Source: a virus. From it: DNA of 40,625 nucleotides. Below, piece by piece: positions 30,221 through 38,904 of the stretch. Numbering within the stretch: the first letter of the stretch is position 1; the number at the start of each line of letters is the position of its first letter. The position numbers were made by a program, and so were the translations under genes. The notes below the pieces were generated by a model. The model was not told the DNA's origin. It searched no databases and saw only the letters and a list, made by a program, of their open reading frames with translations. The stretch spans positions 1 to 40,625 of IMG/VR virus record IMGVR_UViG_3300044623_000711. The stretch is one strand, 5' to 3'.

Positions 30221-30944
30221 TTCGTTTGTAAAATTCGTTTTGCATCGACCTCAGTCCTTTTGCCGCATTCTGATCGTTGAACACAGACTTATGCAGACCG
30301 CTCATCCCGGGCATAGATGACTCAATGAGATCAACCCATGTCCCGCAGTGCAGATGGTCGAAGGAAGCAATCTGATCAGCGGTAAAGAACGTCCCTCCTA
30401 TCGCGCTGTAGAGAAGCGCCAGCGTGTCGTAGAACGTGTTCCCGAATGGGGTAGGCATGACCAGCGGATAGAACAGATTTGCCTTCGGAGTGAACACCGA
30501 GTTGGGGCACATTGCGTCCCATCGTGCGATGCGTTTGCGAACCAGCGACGGGTTGATGTACAGCAGGCAGGTGTGCAGCCGTTCCATTGTCACGCACCTT
30601 GAGAAGGGATCCCTGAACCTTGGCGTCAATGTCCCGACAATGTGGGAGCCGATGAGGTTGCTTTGGTCGAACTTCTTCCAGAAAACTATGTCGGTGTCGC
30701 AGATGAAGAACGGCTCGTTCTCCATGGCAACCAAGGATTCAATCCACTTGTGATGGATGGTTTCAACCTCGACCACTGTGCAGCCCACTGCAGCCTCTCG
30801 GATGGCATCTACAGCCTCCGGGATGGCGTTGATGTAGACAGTGACCTTTGCGTCAGGAAAGCCCGTGCGCAGGGTTTTAAAGACAAGCGTGGCTGCCGGC
30901 AGCAACTCCAGCTTCCTGCACGTCGCAAGGATCTTGACGTTCAT
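30210..30944 (-). CDS. Glycosyltransferase-like protein in the virion cluster
   Basis: The 244-aa product starts at ATG 30944 (ATGA overlap with the cupin stop). Near residue 83 is CDTDIVFWKKFD, a DxD-type metal/nucleotide-sugar motif, followed by conserved-looking PRFRDP and HLHCGTWVD blocks. The layout resembles GT-A enzymes. No membrane segment. Genes on both sides encode virion parts, so it could glycosylate virion proteins. It is not a close relative of the enzyme at 10403-11218. Confidence 0.65.
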   Translation of the reverse strand: MNVKILATCRKLELLPAATLVFKTLRTGFPDAKVTVYINAIPEAVDAIREAAVGCTVVEVETIHHKWIESLVAMENEPFFICDTDIVFWKKFDQSNLIGSHIVGTLTPRFRDPFSRCVTMERLHTCLLYINPSLVRKRIARWDAMCPNSVFTPKANLFYPLVMPTPFGNTFYDTLALLYSAIGGTFFTADQIASFDHLHCGTWVDLIESSMPGMSGLHKSVFNDQNAAKGLRSMQNEFYKRNAC

Positions 30945-31267
30945 TGATGGAAGTCAATTGCAGCAGATGTTGGACGGGATTGCCACCGTTCTAGGTTCAG
31001 GAACACCGAAAAAGTGTCTGCCACCGCTGAATGACTCACACCGGCAGGCACTGGCTTAGACCAGCCACAGTGCCAGGTGCTGACACTCTTGGACTTGTCG
31101 CCCATCGTCCAACGCATCCTCCCCAGGACATGGATGATCCGGGAGCGGAATGACTGGTGTGTGTGCGAAGGAATGACTTCTCCAGCAGGGCAGCACCAGG
31201 CCTCAAGCTGCCAGGAGCCAACCCGAAACAGCCTGATTCCAACACAACGCTGGAATCGATGGATCAC
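30941..31267 (-). CDS. Cupin-like small protein
   Basis: 108 aa, start ATG 31267 with ATGA overlaps on both sides. It has CPAGEVIPSHTHQSF (His35, His37), GRMRWTMGD and PAGVSHSA (His79), the usual order of cupin motifs 1 and 2 around a metal-binding beta barrel. Coupled to the glycosyltransferase gene, which suggests a two-gene modification cassette. Substrate unknown. Confidence 0.65.
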   Translation of the reverse strand: MIHRFQRCVGIRLFRVGSWQLEAWCCPAGEVIPSHTHQSFRSRIIHVLGRMRWTMGDKSKSVSTWHCGWSKPVPAGVSHSAVADTFSVFLNLERWQSRPTSAAIDFHQ

Positions 31268-31704
31268 AAGGATTTACCGTATTGAACAATGCCAGCGCCG
31301 GCGTCCCTGGCAATTGCAGCCATGCCAGCTCCGGTGTCTTTGAGGCCGCTTACGGCTGCATTTCCGGTTTGATAAATTAGACCAGGTTTACCTTCTGGAT
31401 TCTTTTCATCCTTTGGAGATCCAAAGAGTGATTCACGAAAATCTTGTTTCATTTGATCCCGCTGCTCATACAACCCAGACTTAAACTTCAGAGCATCGTC
31501 GATCATCGTGTCATCTAGACCGAGATCCTTGAGGCGACGGCGCTGGGCTTCCACTTCCCCCACGGTGTTGGCTCCGTTAGGCATCTGTGCGCCGTAACCG
31601 GTGCCAGACATCATCGGAGGCATTGGAGGTGCGAACTGGGACATCCCGCCGCCCATTCCGTATGGGTTGCCTTGCTGAAGAGCTCCTGGGTATCCGTAGA
31701 TCAT
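31264..31704 (-). CDS. 146-aa Gly/Met/Pro-rich virion protein
   Basis: Start ATG 31704 overlaps the upstream gene stop. The N-terminus is low-complexity (Gly, Pro, Met), followed by a charged helical middle (VEAQRRRLKDLGLDDTMIDD) and an Ala/Gly-rich end. It resembles ejection or internal virion proteins in composition only. Lies between two other virion-cluster genes. Confidence 0.6.
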   Translation of the reverse strand: MIYGYPGALQQGNPYGMGGGMSQFAPPMPPMMSGTGYGAQMPNGANTVGEVEAQRRRLKDLGLDDTMIDDALKFKSGLYEQRDQMKQDFRESLFGSPKDEKNPEGKPGLIYQTGNAAVSGLKDTGAGMAAIARDAGAGIVQYGKSL

Positions 31705-32486
31705 AGTGCTGATAATCCTGCGCCAATCATTGAAGACGTGTTTGCGGCAGTGGCAGTACGTGCAGCCAGTGTTGCTTGCTGGTTACCACCAATCAGGTTG
31801 GCGGCGTACTGCGACTCGGGGTTGAAAAGTTGACCCGGATTGAATCCCTGGGCCTGGCCAATGAAGCCTTGGCCAGCACCAAATGCCTGTGACGGCCTGC
31901 CCAACACCTGTTGGAACACGTCACCGTACACGCCTTGGGATGCTCCGAGGGCTCCCATGGCCTGCTGAGAGCGTTGCTGTTGCATTCCGGCTCCAGATAG
32001 CTGTGAGCGCACAGCCTCCTGTAGGCCGGCTGTCGGGCTTCCTGCGAGGCCTCGGGCGGCAAAGGAACCTCGGGTCTGCTGTTCGACCTGGCGCTGTTGC
32101 TCGGGCGTCAGCCGGGAGCCAGCGTTGAGACCGGATTGAGCCTGGGCGGTAAGACTGTCAGCCAGTGCTGCCTGTTGTGGCGAGGCGGCCTTGATGGCAG
32201 CACGCGCTTGGGGACCGAGAGTCCCAATGTCGGCAATGTCGCCGGCACGGGCACGAGAGCGTGAGGCAGCCTCGGCCTCGCTCATGGCCGGCGATATTTG
32301 ATCCCTGTAGAGCTGCAGCAGCTCTGGGGTCGCAGACCTAAGCAGGTCGAGCTGCAGCTTCTGGTACTGCGGGGCATACTTAGCCTCGGCAGCATACTTC
32401 TCAGGCGCTAACGCAAGCTGAGTTTTGAGAGTTTCTGCAGTCTCCTGTGCGTAGTTCCGTTCTGCTGGTGCGTTAACTCCTCCCAT
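31701..32486 (-). CDS. Internal virion/ejection protein (261 aa)
   Basis: Start chosen at ATG 32486, after an A/T-rich leader; an in-frame TTG at 32501 is an alternative. Ala/Gln/Gly-rich, helical, with PEQQRQVEQQTRGSFAARGL and a C-terminal FNPESQYAANLIGGNQQ. I recall this pattern from podovirus internal proteins that are ejected with DNA. Position among virion genes agrees. Confidence 0.65.
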   Translation of the reverse strand: MGGVNAPAERNYAQETAETLKTQLALAPEKYAAEAKYAPQYQKLQLDLLRSATPELLQLYRDQISPAMSEAEAASRSRARAGDIADIGTLGPQARAAIKAASPQQAALADSLTAQAQSGLNAGSRLTPEQQRQVEQQTRGSFAARGLAGSPTAGLQEAVRSQLSGAGMQQQRSQQAMGALGASQGVYGDVFQQVLGRPSQAFGAGQGFIGQAQGFNPGQLFNPESQYAANLIGGNQQATLAARTATAANTSSMIGAGLSAL

Positions 32487-32886
32487 ATTTTTTATTGGCA
32501 ACCTTATAGATCGGCATAGAGCCTTTCTTGTAGGTGGTTAGTTTACCGTTTCGATGACCGATGGCCGGAAGAATTGCTGATTCAGGCCTGTCGTGAAAGA
32601 ACTTAGCCGCCACCGCCATCGCGAATAGTGCGCAATCGGCAGCGAACTGGTGCCAGTACCAATGGTCGCCATTGGAATCGGACTTCTGCCAGGTCCACTC
32701 CTTAGGCTCTGGCCCCATCTGCCTCCAGCCTACCAGCACAGCGACAACGTGCCCGTCCTGCAGGGCTACCTTGAGCGTGCCCTGCTCGGCATGAAACATC
32801 ACATAGTCTTCCACAGCCTCACGGGTCCAGCCTTGGAAACTGTCCGGCAGCTTGTGCAGCAGGTAATCTGTGATGAGGGGGATCAA
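32473..32886 (-). CDS. GNAT-like protein of the virion cluster (137 aa)
   Basis: It has EQGTLKVALQDGHVVAVLVGW and a helical CALFAMAVAAKFFHDRP, then YKKGSMPIYKV, which fits a small acetyltransferase-like fold. No catalytic residue can be named. Such GNAT-like proteins occur beside internal virion genes in podoviruses. Starts at ATG 32886 in an ATGA overlap with the fibre stop. Confidence 0.5.
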   Translation of the reverse strand: MIPLITDYLLHKLPDSFQGWTREAVEDYVMFHAEQGTLKVALQDGHVVAVLVGWRQMGPEPKEWTWQKSDSNGDHWYWHQFAADCALFAMAVAAKFFHDRPESAILPAIGHRNGKLTTYKKGSMPIYKVANKKYGRS

Positions 32887-33812
32887 GCGAAAATCTCTTG
32901 CAGGATTACTTGGGAGGTGGCGCGTGTAGAAAGAAGCGAAGCCGGAGGTGTTGCAGTTGAATCAGCAGGTGTTCTATTTAGAAAAAATCCAGTAGTAGCT
33001 GTTGGTGCTATAGGAATGGCTCCGTAGATTTTTAGTTTGTATGTAATAACACCAACAGATCCTGGTGAATCAAGAAATTGGATACAATCACTGGCTTGAA
33101 ATGTGTTATCTATAAAATTTAATGATCTTATTCCGTAAATACGATTACCTGGGCTTGAAGGAACAGCTAATTCTACGTCAGGTCCAGCACCAATAGCTCT
33201 TGTAAGAATGAAACAAGCTTTAATGTTAGATGAAATTGAATATGAAATATTAAACGATACGAGTACCTTTGAATTTGCTGCCCGTGTTGTTATGGCTGTC
33301 GTAAGATCGCTTATTGTTACTGCGTCTGCTCTTACGAATTTTACTTCAATTCCAGTTGCTGGAGCACTAAGCACTGTATTTATAGCAACATTTGGGCCGC
33401 TTAACTCTCCTGAGGAAAGCAGAAGGCCTGATCCGACAGTCAGTTCTGCTACACTAGTGCCGCCGCCTGCTCGTCCTAGCAAACGATTGTCGTTTGAAAC
33501 ATTCTGCATCTTTGCGTATGTAACAGCATCGTCTTTAATCACCATTGTGGTTGCATTGAACGTAAAGTCTGCTGAGGCGTCCAACGCTACCGGGCTGTTG
33601 CTGGCTCCAGATCCATTGCCGACAATTGTGGCGTTTGCTTGAGCCACTAAAGATGCGAGCGGAACCGATCCATTAGTGATTGATACAGACCCGCCATCTA
33701 CCGTGCCGGTGACGTCGACACTGGGCGTGCCTAGCAGGTTGAGCGTGGACGCATCCAGCGTGGTGGAGGCTGAGACGGTGGTGCCTGGGGTGACTGTTAC
33801 AAAGAGTGGCAT
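32883..33812 (-). CDS. Short tail fibre/fibre-tip protein (309 aa)
   Basis: Start ATG 33812 (context CCTATGCC, shared with the capsid and 1706-aa starts). The N-terminal half is Thr/Val/Ser-rich with one VTYxKMQ...RLLGR unit also found in the 928-aa fibre. The C-terminal half (about 32930-33640) is visibly A/T-richer and has a distinct beta domain. This mosaic base composition points to recent acquisition of the receptor-binding part. Confidence 0.7.
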   Translation of the reverse strand: MPLFVTVTPGTTVSASTTLDASTLNLLGTPSVDVTGTVDGGSVSITNGSVPLASLVAQANATIVGNGSGASNSPVALDASADFTFNATTMVIKDDAVTYAKMQNVSNDNRLLGRAGGGTSVAELTVGSGLLLSSGELSGPNVAINTVLSAPATGIEVKFVRADAVTISDLTTAITTRAANSKVLVSFNISYSISSNIKACFILTRAIGAGPDVELAVPSSPGNRIYGIRSLNFIDNTFQASDCIQFLDSPGSVGVITYKLKIYGAIPIAPTATTGFFLNRTPADSTATPPASLLSTRATSQVILQEIFA

Positions 33813-33815
33813 AGG

Positions 33816-36800
33816 TTAGACGTCGGTTTTGCCGTAGAGTCGGAAAGGGATTGCGATGGATTTGACGCTGTAAATGTTTAACGCACCGGTGGTAGTGGTA
33901 ACCACAGGCTGCATGGTAATGGAGTGGCGGCGCAGGCGAGCCTTCTGCGTGAACGATTGTACAAGCCCCGCTTGGAATCCGGCAGTGTTACATCGAATAC
34001 CTGGCAGTGTAGAGTAATCCTCGCGATATGGGTCGAGGAAGTTGTTCCCGGAGTTGTTGGTGACGTAGGTTCCGCTGCCATAGATGTAGTAGGCCGTGCG
34101 GCTCTTGGTCTCGTTAGTGGCAATCGGGTAGGACTCATTCACGCCGTCAAAGTTGGCCGTGATGGAATAAGTCGGATTCCATGAGGCAAACTCAAACTGC
34201 AGGTTGGTCCACTGCTTGTGGTCGACGTTGTTATCACCTGCATGGCCCCGGAAATAGACCGAGGTAGCAATCTGTTGGATCGTGCCTACACGATTGCGGT
34301 CCTGCAGTGCTTGATAGTCGAAGTTGTGGATGAACCCACTGTTATCAGCCCAGCAGAGCGTGTCTGTGCCAGCGACCACCAGACGAGTGTAATACCGTGG
34401 AACAAGCAGCGAGCCTTCCCAGTAACCTTCCCACGCCTGATTGAGGAAGTTGTAGACTAGGGTGCGTTGGTTTGTCCCGTCGCCACCTTCCACCGGCACG
34501 CTCAGGATGTACCGGTTGTTGAAATAGGCCCCACATGACTTTTCCCAGTTTACTTGGTCGATCTCTTCGATGACATCCTGAATCGGATCCGACAGCGGTA
34601 GCACTACCGATTGGCTGATGCCAAACTCGGTCTGCTTCATTGAGATCACACCGCGCTGACTCAGGAATAAGATGTCTGACCCAGTGGACGCAATAGACGC
34701 CTGGCTGACGCATCCAAACTCCCGAGTGACCTCGGTGAGCCTTGTGGTCGACAAGTCGCCGTAGAGGTTCTCTACAGCAAGAATGCTGCGTTCCTTGAAG
34801 ATGATCAACGTGGTCGTATTGAACGGGTACAGGGCCACTACAGCGTCATTGGCACCGGTGTTGAGCTTGAACTCATTCAGGATCGGGCTGTAGTGCAGCG
34901 GATCCAGCACGTCGGACACTGCCAGGTAGTCGGGACCGTAGAGCAACAGCAGACGGTTTTGAAAATAAAGCCCTTCACGGCCAGCAGGCACGTTGGCACC
35001 GGAGGCAGAGGACTTCTTGATTGAACCGACAATGAAGTCCGAAGTTATCTCGGTGAGAGTCGATGGTTTTGATGCTGTCACAACCGCTGACGTAGCGCTA
35101 TGGCCAGGGTTGGTAATGGTGACCAATGTCACCTTGCCATCAGTAATGGTAGCCGTTGCGGTTGCGCCGGTTACTCCAGCTATTGCCAAGGTTGGTGCGG
35201 TCACGTAGCCAGCGCCCTGATTCACGATGGTCAAGGCGGTTACACCTGAGCCAGCAGGAGCGACAACTGTTACCGTTGGAGGCGAAGTGTACCCTGTTCC
35301 AGGTGTTACTACGGTAAACCCAGTAACCTTGCCTCCAGAGACGGTTGCTGTAGCCACAGCGCCAACTCCTCCTCCGCCTGAAAATGAAACACCCGGAGCT
35401 GTGGTGTAACCAGCACCACCGATTCCAAGAGTGATTGAAGTAACCGATCCGCTTGCAACAACTGCTGTCCCGGTTGCAGTAACTGCGCCGGTGGTTGCGG
35501 TTATGGTAGCGACTGCTGCCGTGTTGAGCGAATCAAGCTCCTCGGAAGATCCGCTGAACAATTTCAGCGAGTTCTTGTCGGTTGGGAATACGTAGTAGAT
35601 CCCGTTGAAAGGAGACACCGCCGTGACATTGCTGATGGTCACCTGATCACCAGCAACAAACGGATGGTTCGGAACCGTAATCGTGTCGTCAGCAGTTGAT
35701 GAAGCTACGATAGCATTCACCGATGCAATCCGGTTGAAACCGTTATCCAAAGCCGAGACAGGAATACCTGCAGGCGCTGATGCCTCCATTATGAGAGGCA
35801 GGCCATCGTTGTAAAAGTCGCTGACGCCCTGCGTCACCTCGTACCCGGTGGTGTTGTTTGAAAGCTCAAAGTAGTACCGGTTGGACGATGTTAAACCACT
35901 GTTCAAAGTGACAGGGTTCGTACCATTTTGTGCGGTGGCCTTGGAAAGGTGCAGGGTACAAACGCCGGCAGCCTTTACGTTCACAAACATCCCGAAGCCC
36001 TCCCCTGCAACCGTGCTGGTGCCAGGGATGCTCCACAGGTTTGGAGAGGTGCCAATCTGGCTGATGATTACTCGGTCACCGGACTCCATGTCTGGCGAGA
36101 CATTGAGAGTCACTGTCTTGTTGGCCACATTGACGTCCAAACCGGTGAAATAGTACCGGGCATTCCCGGGCCTCAACATCACCACCGCATTGGTGGCCTG
36201 CATCAAACGCACCGGGCTGTAGATGTCGTGCCCGTTTAGCGGTATCTCCAGGTGCGACTGGTTGGGTCGTACCAGATACATCCGGCCCTGACCGCCATCT
36301 TCTGTTGCCAATGTACGGGCCTCGTTGGTGGCCACAACTAGGGCTTGGTAGCCGGTATCAGGATCGCGGAAAGGCAGCACACCGAGGATGTCGGTGAAGG
36401 CTGTGGTAGAACCGTAGAACTGGACGTTCTTGTTTACTGGAGCGCCACCAAATGAAATTGCCGCCGTCGACATTACGACGTTGGTGTTGTCGTCCAGAAT
36501 GCACCTAGTGCCATTAGGAAACACCAGTGCGTTTGCGCTCTGATCGGAGCAAACGATTGAACCAGCAGGGATTAATGGTCCGCTAACTCCTAGCGTTGCC
36601 GCTGAGTTGGAAGTGACCGTGACCGTCCTGGTTGCAGTAGTCCACTTACCGCCCCACTTGGGCTGCACAATGCCCCACCTGTTTGTGATGAGCTGATTCT
36701 GGAAGATCCGGTTGATGGCCTGGCTGACGTATTGCGCCGGCACCTGGGCGGGGTCTAGGCGTGAGATGACTCCCTTAAAGCCATCGTCGACCGACATAAT

Positions 36801-36836
36801 CTCGGGTAAGTCGGGCATATTATCGGCCTGGGACAA
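33816..36836 (-). CDS. Tail hub/stabilisation protein (1006 aa)
   Basis: The N-terminus ([23 protein letters not shown]) and C-terminal blocks ([67 protein letters not shown]) match beta-propeller podovirus hub proteins of the P22 gp10 or T7 gp12 type. An insert at about residues 459-582 has three GxGYxxxP-x-V units and GATATATI repeats, likely a decoration. It follows the adaptor gene and would seal and extend the portal exit. Confidence 0.8.
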   Translation of the reverse strand: MSQADNMPDLPEIMSVDDGFKGVISRLDPAQVPAQYVSQAINRIFQNQLITNRWGIVQPKWGGKWTTATRTVTVTSNSAATLGVSGPLIPAGSIVCSDQSANALVFPNGTRCILDDNTNVVMSTAAISFGGAPVNKNVQFYGSTTAFTDILGVLPFRDPDTGYQALVVATNEARTLATEDGGQGRMYLVRPNQSHLEIPLNGHDIYSPVRLMQATNAVVMLRPGNARYYFTGLDVNVANKTVTLNVSPDMESGDRVIISQIGTSPNLWSIPGTSTVAGEGFGMFVNVKAAGVCTLHLSKATAQNGTNPVTLNSGLTSSNRYYFELSNNTTGYEVTQGVSDFYNDGLPLIMEASAPAGIPVSALDNGFNRIASVNAIVASSTADDTITVPNHPFVAGDQVTISNVTAVSPFNGIYYVFPTDKNSLKLFSGSSEELDSLNTAAVATITATTGAVTATGTAVVASGSVTSITLGIGGAGYTTAPGVSFSGGGGVGAVATATVSGGKVTGFTVVTPGTGYTSPPTVTVVAPAGSGVTALTIVNQGAGYVTAPTLAIAGVTGATATATITDGKVTLVTITNPGHSATSAVVTASKPSTLTEITSDFIVGSIKKSSASGANVPAGREGLYFQNRLLLLYGPDYLAVSDVLDPLHYSPILNEFKLNTGANDAVVALYPFNTTTLIIFKERSILAVENLYGDLSTTRLTEVTREFGCVSQASIASTGSDILFLSQRGVISMKQTEFGISQSVVLPLSDPIQDVIEEIDQVNWEKSCGAYFNNRYILSVPVEGGDGTNQRTLVYNFLNQAWEGYWEGSLLVPRYYTRLVVAGTDTLCWADNSGFIHNFDYQALQDRNRVGTIQQIATSVYFRGHAGDNNVDHKQWTNLQFEFASWNPTYSITANFDGVNESYPIATNETKSRTAYYIYGSGTYVTNNSGNNFLDPYREDYSTLPGIRCNTAGFQAGLVQSFTQKARLRRHSITMQPVVTTTTGALNIYSVKSIAIPFRLYGKTDV

Positions 36837-37743
36837 TTATCTGGCGCACATACTTCTCTTGAAGAGCCACCTTGTCGATCTCCTTGGTCAGTTCAACCTC
36901 ACCGAGCTCAAGGAAAGTGTTGCCCAGGTCGACCTTGCCATCTACCCGGAGCATCTGGCCGGCGGCCTTGAGCGAACACACCTCGCAGAAGCGATAGGGG
37001 AAAGCATAGGCGGTAGCCTCGCCGGCAGTCGATAGCAGCGGAGGGCTCTTGCGGAACTCAATCCAGACAAACGGGAGCTGCTCACCCACCAAGATGCCAT
37101 CGTCGGTGAGCGTGTAGGCTGGCTCCTGTTGGCGCCAGGTGATCCGAGGATCGGCAGGCCATACCGAGAAGGTCTCGCCGATCTGAACAGCCCGGGTAGT
37201 CCCATCTGGGTTGGTCTGCTGGTTGACGTATCGAAGGAACTTGTTCAGTTGTCCCCAGTAGGTGGCGTCGGTGGGAACAGTTCCAGGAGCAGCGGCTACG
37301 CAGAGCTGGTAGTATTCCTGGTCCTCAGGATACAGCACGATGTCGCCAACATTAAAGGTGGTGGTCGTATCCCAGGTCGCAGTGCTGCCGTAGCTCGGCT
37401 GTGCCAGCGCCCAGAACTGCGAGTTCAGAGTGCCTCCAGGGCCGTTGAGTGTGGGAGGGTTGTTGGAACCTAGCGCACCAACATACTGGTAGTACTTCTG
37501 CTCGGTGGGGTAGTAGACCACCATGCCACCGGAGTAGACCTGCGCCGCGCTGTAGTTGGGCGCAAAATACTCCTGCTGATACACGGTCTGCTCGGGCCAA
37601 TTGAAGCACTCCCAGGCGCTCCGTAATGACATGGAGATGAACGTGCGGAAGAGATTGGACTCCTCGGTCGTTAGCGATGAGAAAACGCGCCCAGTGAGCT
37701 CACAGGCACGTTGCAGGACATAGTCGTAGGTGACGGTTCTCAT
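36820..37743 (-). CDS. Head-tail adaptor/tail tubular protein A-like
   Basis: Start ATG 37743 overlaps the lipoprotein stop (ATGA); the preceding in-frame residues belong to that overlap. The 307-aa protein is helical at both ends ([38 protein letters not shown]) with a beta-rich middle holding two [11 protein letters not shown] / [11 protein letters not shown] hairpins. It precedes the hub gene, as T7 gp11/P22 gp4-type adaptors do. Confidence 0.75.
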   Translation of the reverse strand: MRTVTYDYVLQRACELTGRVFSSLTTEESNLFRTFISMSLRSAWECFNWPEQTVYQQEYFAPNYSAAQVYSGGMVVYYPTEQKYYQYVGALGSNNPPTLNGPGGTLNSQFWALAQPSYGSTATWDTTTTFNVGDIVLYPEDQEYYQLCVAAAPGTVPTDATYWGQLNKFLRYVNQQTNPDGTTRAVQIGETFSVWPADPRITWRQQEPAYTLTDDGILVGEQLPFVWIEFRKSPPLLSTAGEATAYAFPYRFCEVCSLKAAGQMLRVDGKVDLGNTFLELGEVELTKEIDKVALQEKYVRQIIVPGR

Positions 37744-37970
37744 TGCTTTGGAAGTACATACCAACCTGCCGGCAGAACTACCTTGGATGGCCCCACCAAC
37801 TTCTTATCTTTGTCGAATCCGTAGACGCTGGCCGTTGTAGGCTTGGCCAGCATCACCGGATCACCGGAAGGGACCAGGACCACCTTCGTCTGCTGGCAAC
37901 CCAGGCAGATCGGCAACACGAGCAGCCAGATCATTCTTGAGATCATTAGGTGCTTTGCCATGTTGCACAT
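37740..37970 (-). CDS. Small phage lipoprotein, cassette 2 copy
   Basis: 76 aa from ATG 37970, or 73 from ATG 37961. Signal-like N-terminus ISRMIWLLVLPICLGC with a candidate lipidated Cys, then TKVVLVPSGDPVMLAKP and a closing [14 protein letters not shown] recall phage lipoproteins ending in such a GWYVLP motif. Its 5' half lies over the 57-aa gene in another frame. The spanin reading is inference from context. Confidence 0.75.
   Translation of the reverse strand: MCNMAKHLMISRMIWLLVLPICLGCQQTKVVLVPSGDPVMLAKPTTASVYGFDKDKKLVGPSKVVLPAGWYVLPKQ
37836..37934. repeat. Second copy of the 99-bp perfect repeat
   Basis: Identical to bases 1-99. Here the lipoprotein gene continues uninterrupted to its stop at 37740 and into the tail adaptor gene, which shows what probably lies beyond the left window edge. 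Confidence 0.9.
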
Positions 37971-38034
37971 CGGTGGGTGGTGTTGCTCTTAGAAAGTCGA
38001 GAACAGCTCGCAGGATCTGGTAGATCCAGTTCAC
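37861..38034 (-). CDS. 57-aa overlapping small protein, cassette 2 copy
   Basis: GTG 38034 shares a GTGA overlap with the membrane-protein stop; the stop TGA is at 37861. Same length as the copy at 26-199, with conservative N-terminal changes (NWVYQILKALLDWL versus NWIYQILRAVLDFL). Both frames of the overlap stay open in both cassettes. Function unknown. Confidence 0.55.
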   Translation of the reverse strand: MNWIYQILRAVLDFLRATPPTDVQHGKAPNDLKNDLAARVADLPGLPADEGGPGPFR

Positions 38035-38225
38035 GCCTTGGGGTCGATGACGGTCTTGTCGGCATCTTTGGCCATGATCAGGCCGAGGCCAGCAGTGACC
38101 GCGGCGATAGTCGAGGCGATGTCGATATTGGTGCTGGCATCACCGTCGAAGGCAGCCCGTAAGGCACCACCAACAGCAACGAGGATTGCACCTACACCGG
38201 CGAGAGTTGTTTTCGTGTTTTTCAT
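38031..38225 (-). CDS. Small two-segment membrane protein, cassette 2 copy
   Basis: 64 aa from ATG 38225. Identical or nearly identical to the copy at 196-396 up to IMAKDA, then a shorter tail. Two hydrophobic segments with a charged loop. Likely a lysis or membrane accessory. Confidence 0.75.
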   Translation of the reverse strand: MKNTKTTLAGVGAILVAVGGALRAAFDGDASTNIDIASTIAAVTAGLGLIMAKDADKTVIDPKA

Positions 38226-38392
38226 TTGGATTTGAACAGCCTATAGGCTCCGTAGCAGGCGCAGACAAGACCAATCACAGCGGTAATCAATCTAACCCAG
38301 TCGGTGAGGATTGGAATAAACGAAACAGCGGTGGCACCTGCCGCTGCTGCTAGGCTGAGTCCAGGGCTGGTGCTGCTGTTTGTTGGTTCCAT
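38222..38392 (-). CDS. Holin-like small membrane protein, cassette 2 copy
   Basis: 56 aa from ATG 38392 (TAATG overlap). Differs from the 393-563 copy by only a few residues near the C-terminus (Ile for Val, Gly for Ala, Lys for Arg). Two hydrophobic segments and a basic tail fit a class II holin. Confidence 0.65.
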   Translation of the reverse strand: MEPTNSSTSPGLSLAAAAGATAVSFIPILTDWVRLITAVIGLVCACYGAYRLFKSK

Positions 38393-38652
38393 TACTCGGT
38401 GGGCTGGACGGCTTCAACCACCGGATTCGCCGCTTTGTAGGCCGCGACAACCGCCGGAGTCCACAACGCATCGGCGATATTCACCACCTCGGTCGGCTGG
38501 CCTTCCAGCGAGTCACCGGGGTTCAGCGTATACTGCGAGGTAATCTCGGAACCGACAACCGCGCCGTCGCTGTCGTAATCGATTCCGGTCGTCACGAACA
38601 GCGAGTTGTTCTGGTTGCACTGCACTGCGACAATGTTGACTGGTACGATCAT
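38392..38652 (-). CDS. 86-aa protein, second of paralogous pair (cassette 2 only)
   Basis: ATG 38652 overlaps the upstream paralogue stop (ATGA). The C-terminal half has GDSLEGQPTEVVNIADALW then TPAVVAAYKAA, matching the upstream neighbour (GSDLAGQPEQVVAIANAVW). The N-terminus is beta-like. The pair fills the slot held in cassette 1 by unrelated genes. Function unknown. Confidence 0.65.
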   Translation of the reverse strand: MIVPVNIVAVQCNQNNSLFVTTGIDYDSDGAVVGSEITSQYTLNPGDSLEGQPTEVVNIADALWTPAVVAAYKAANPVVEAVQPTE

Positions 38653-38900
38653 TGGATAGCGGGGCTAGGGGTTTGAGCGGCGGCGTAGGCTGCGACAGCG
38701 GCAGGAGTCCAGACAGCGTTGGCAATTGCTACGACCTGCTCGGGCTGACCCGCAAGGTCTGAGCCGGGAGCGAGACAGTAGCGGCGGAATGTGGAAGCCT
38801 TCACGGCTTCTCCATCGACGATCTGGTCCGCTAGTCGAACCTGAAGGACGGTTGAAGGGAGAACCTCGCAGAGCGAGAAGATGGTGCGTTCTGTTAGCAT
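38649..38900 (-). CDS. 83-aa protein, first of paralogous pair (cassette 2 only)
   Basis: Start at ATG 38900, just after the fibre stop; upstream in-frame codons overlap the fibre gene. N-terminal TERTIFSLCEVLPSTVLQVR is beta-rich, then the shared LAGQPEQVVAIA...WTPAAVAAY block. Tandem duplication with the next gene is clear. Function unknown. Confidence 0.65.
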   Translation of the reverse strand: MLTERTIFSLCEVLPSTVLQVRLADQIVDGEAVKASTFRRYCLAPGSDLAGQPEQVVAIANAVWTPAAVAAYAAAQTPSPAIQ

Positions 38901-38904
38901 AGGG

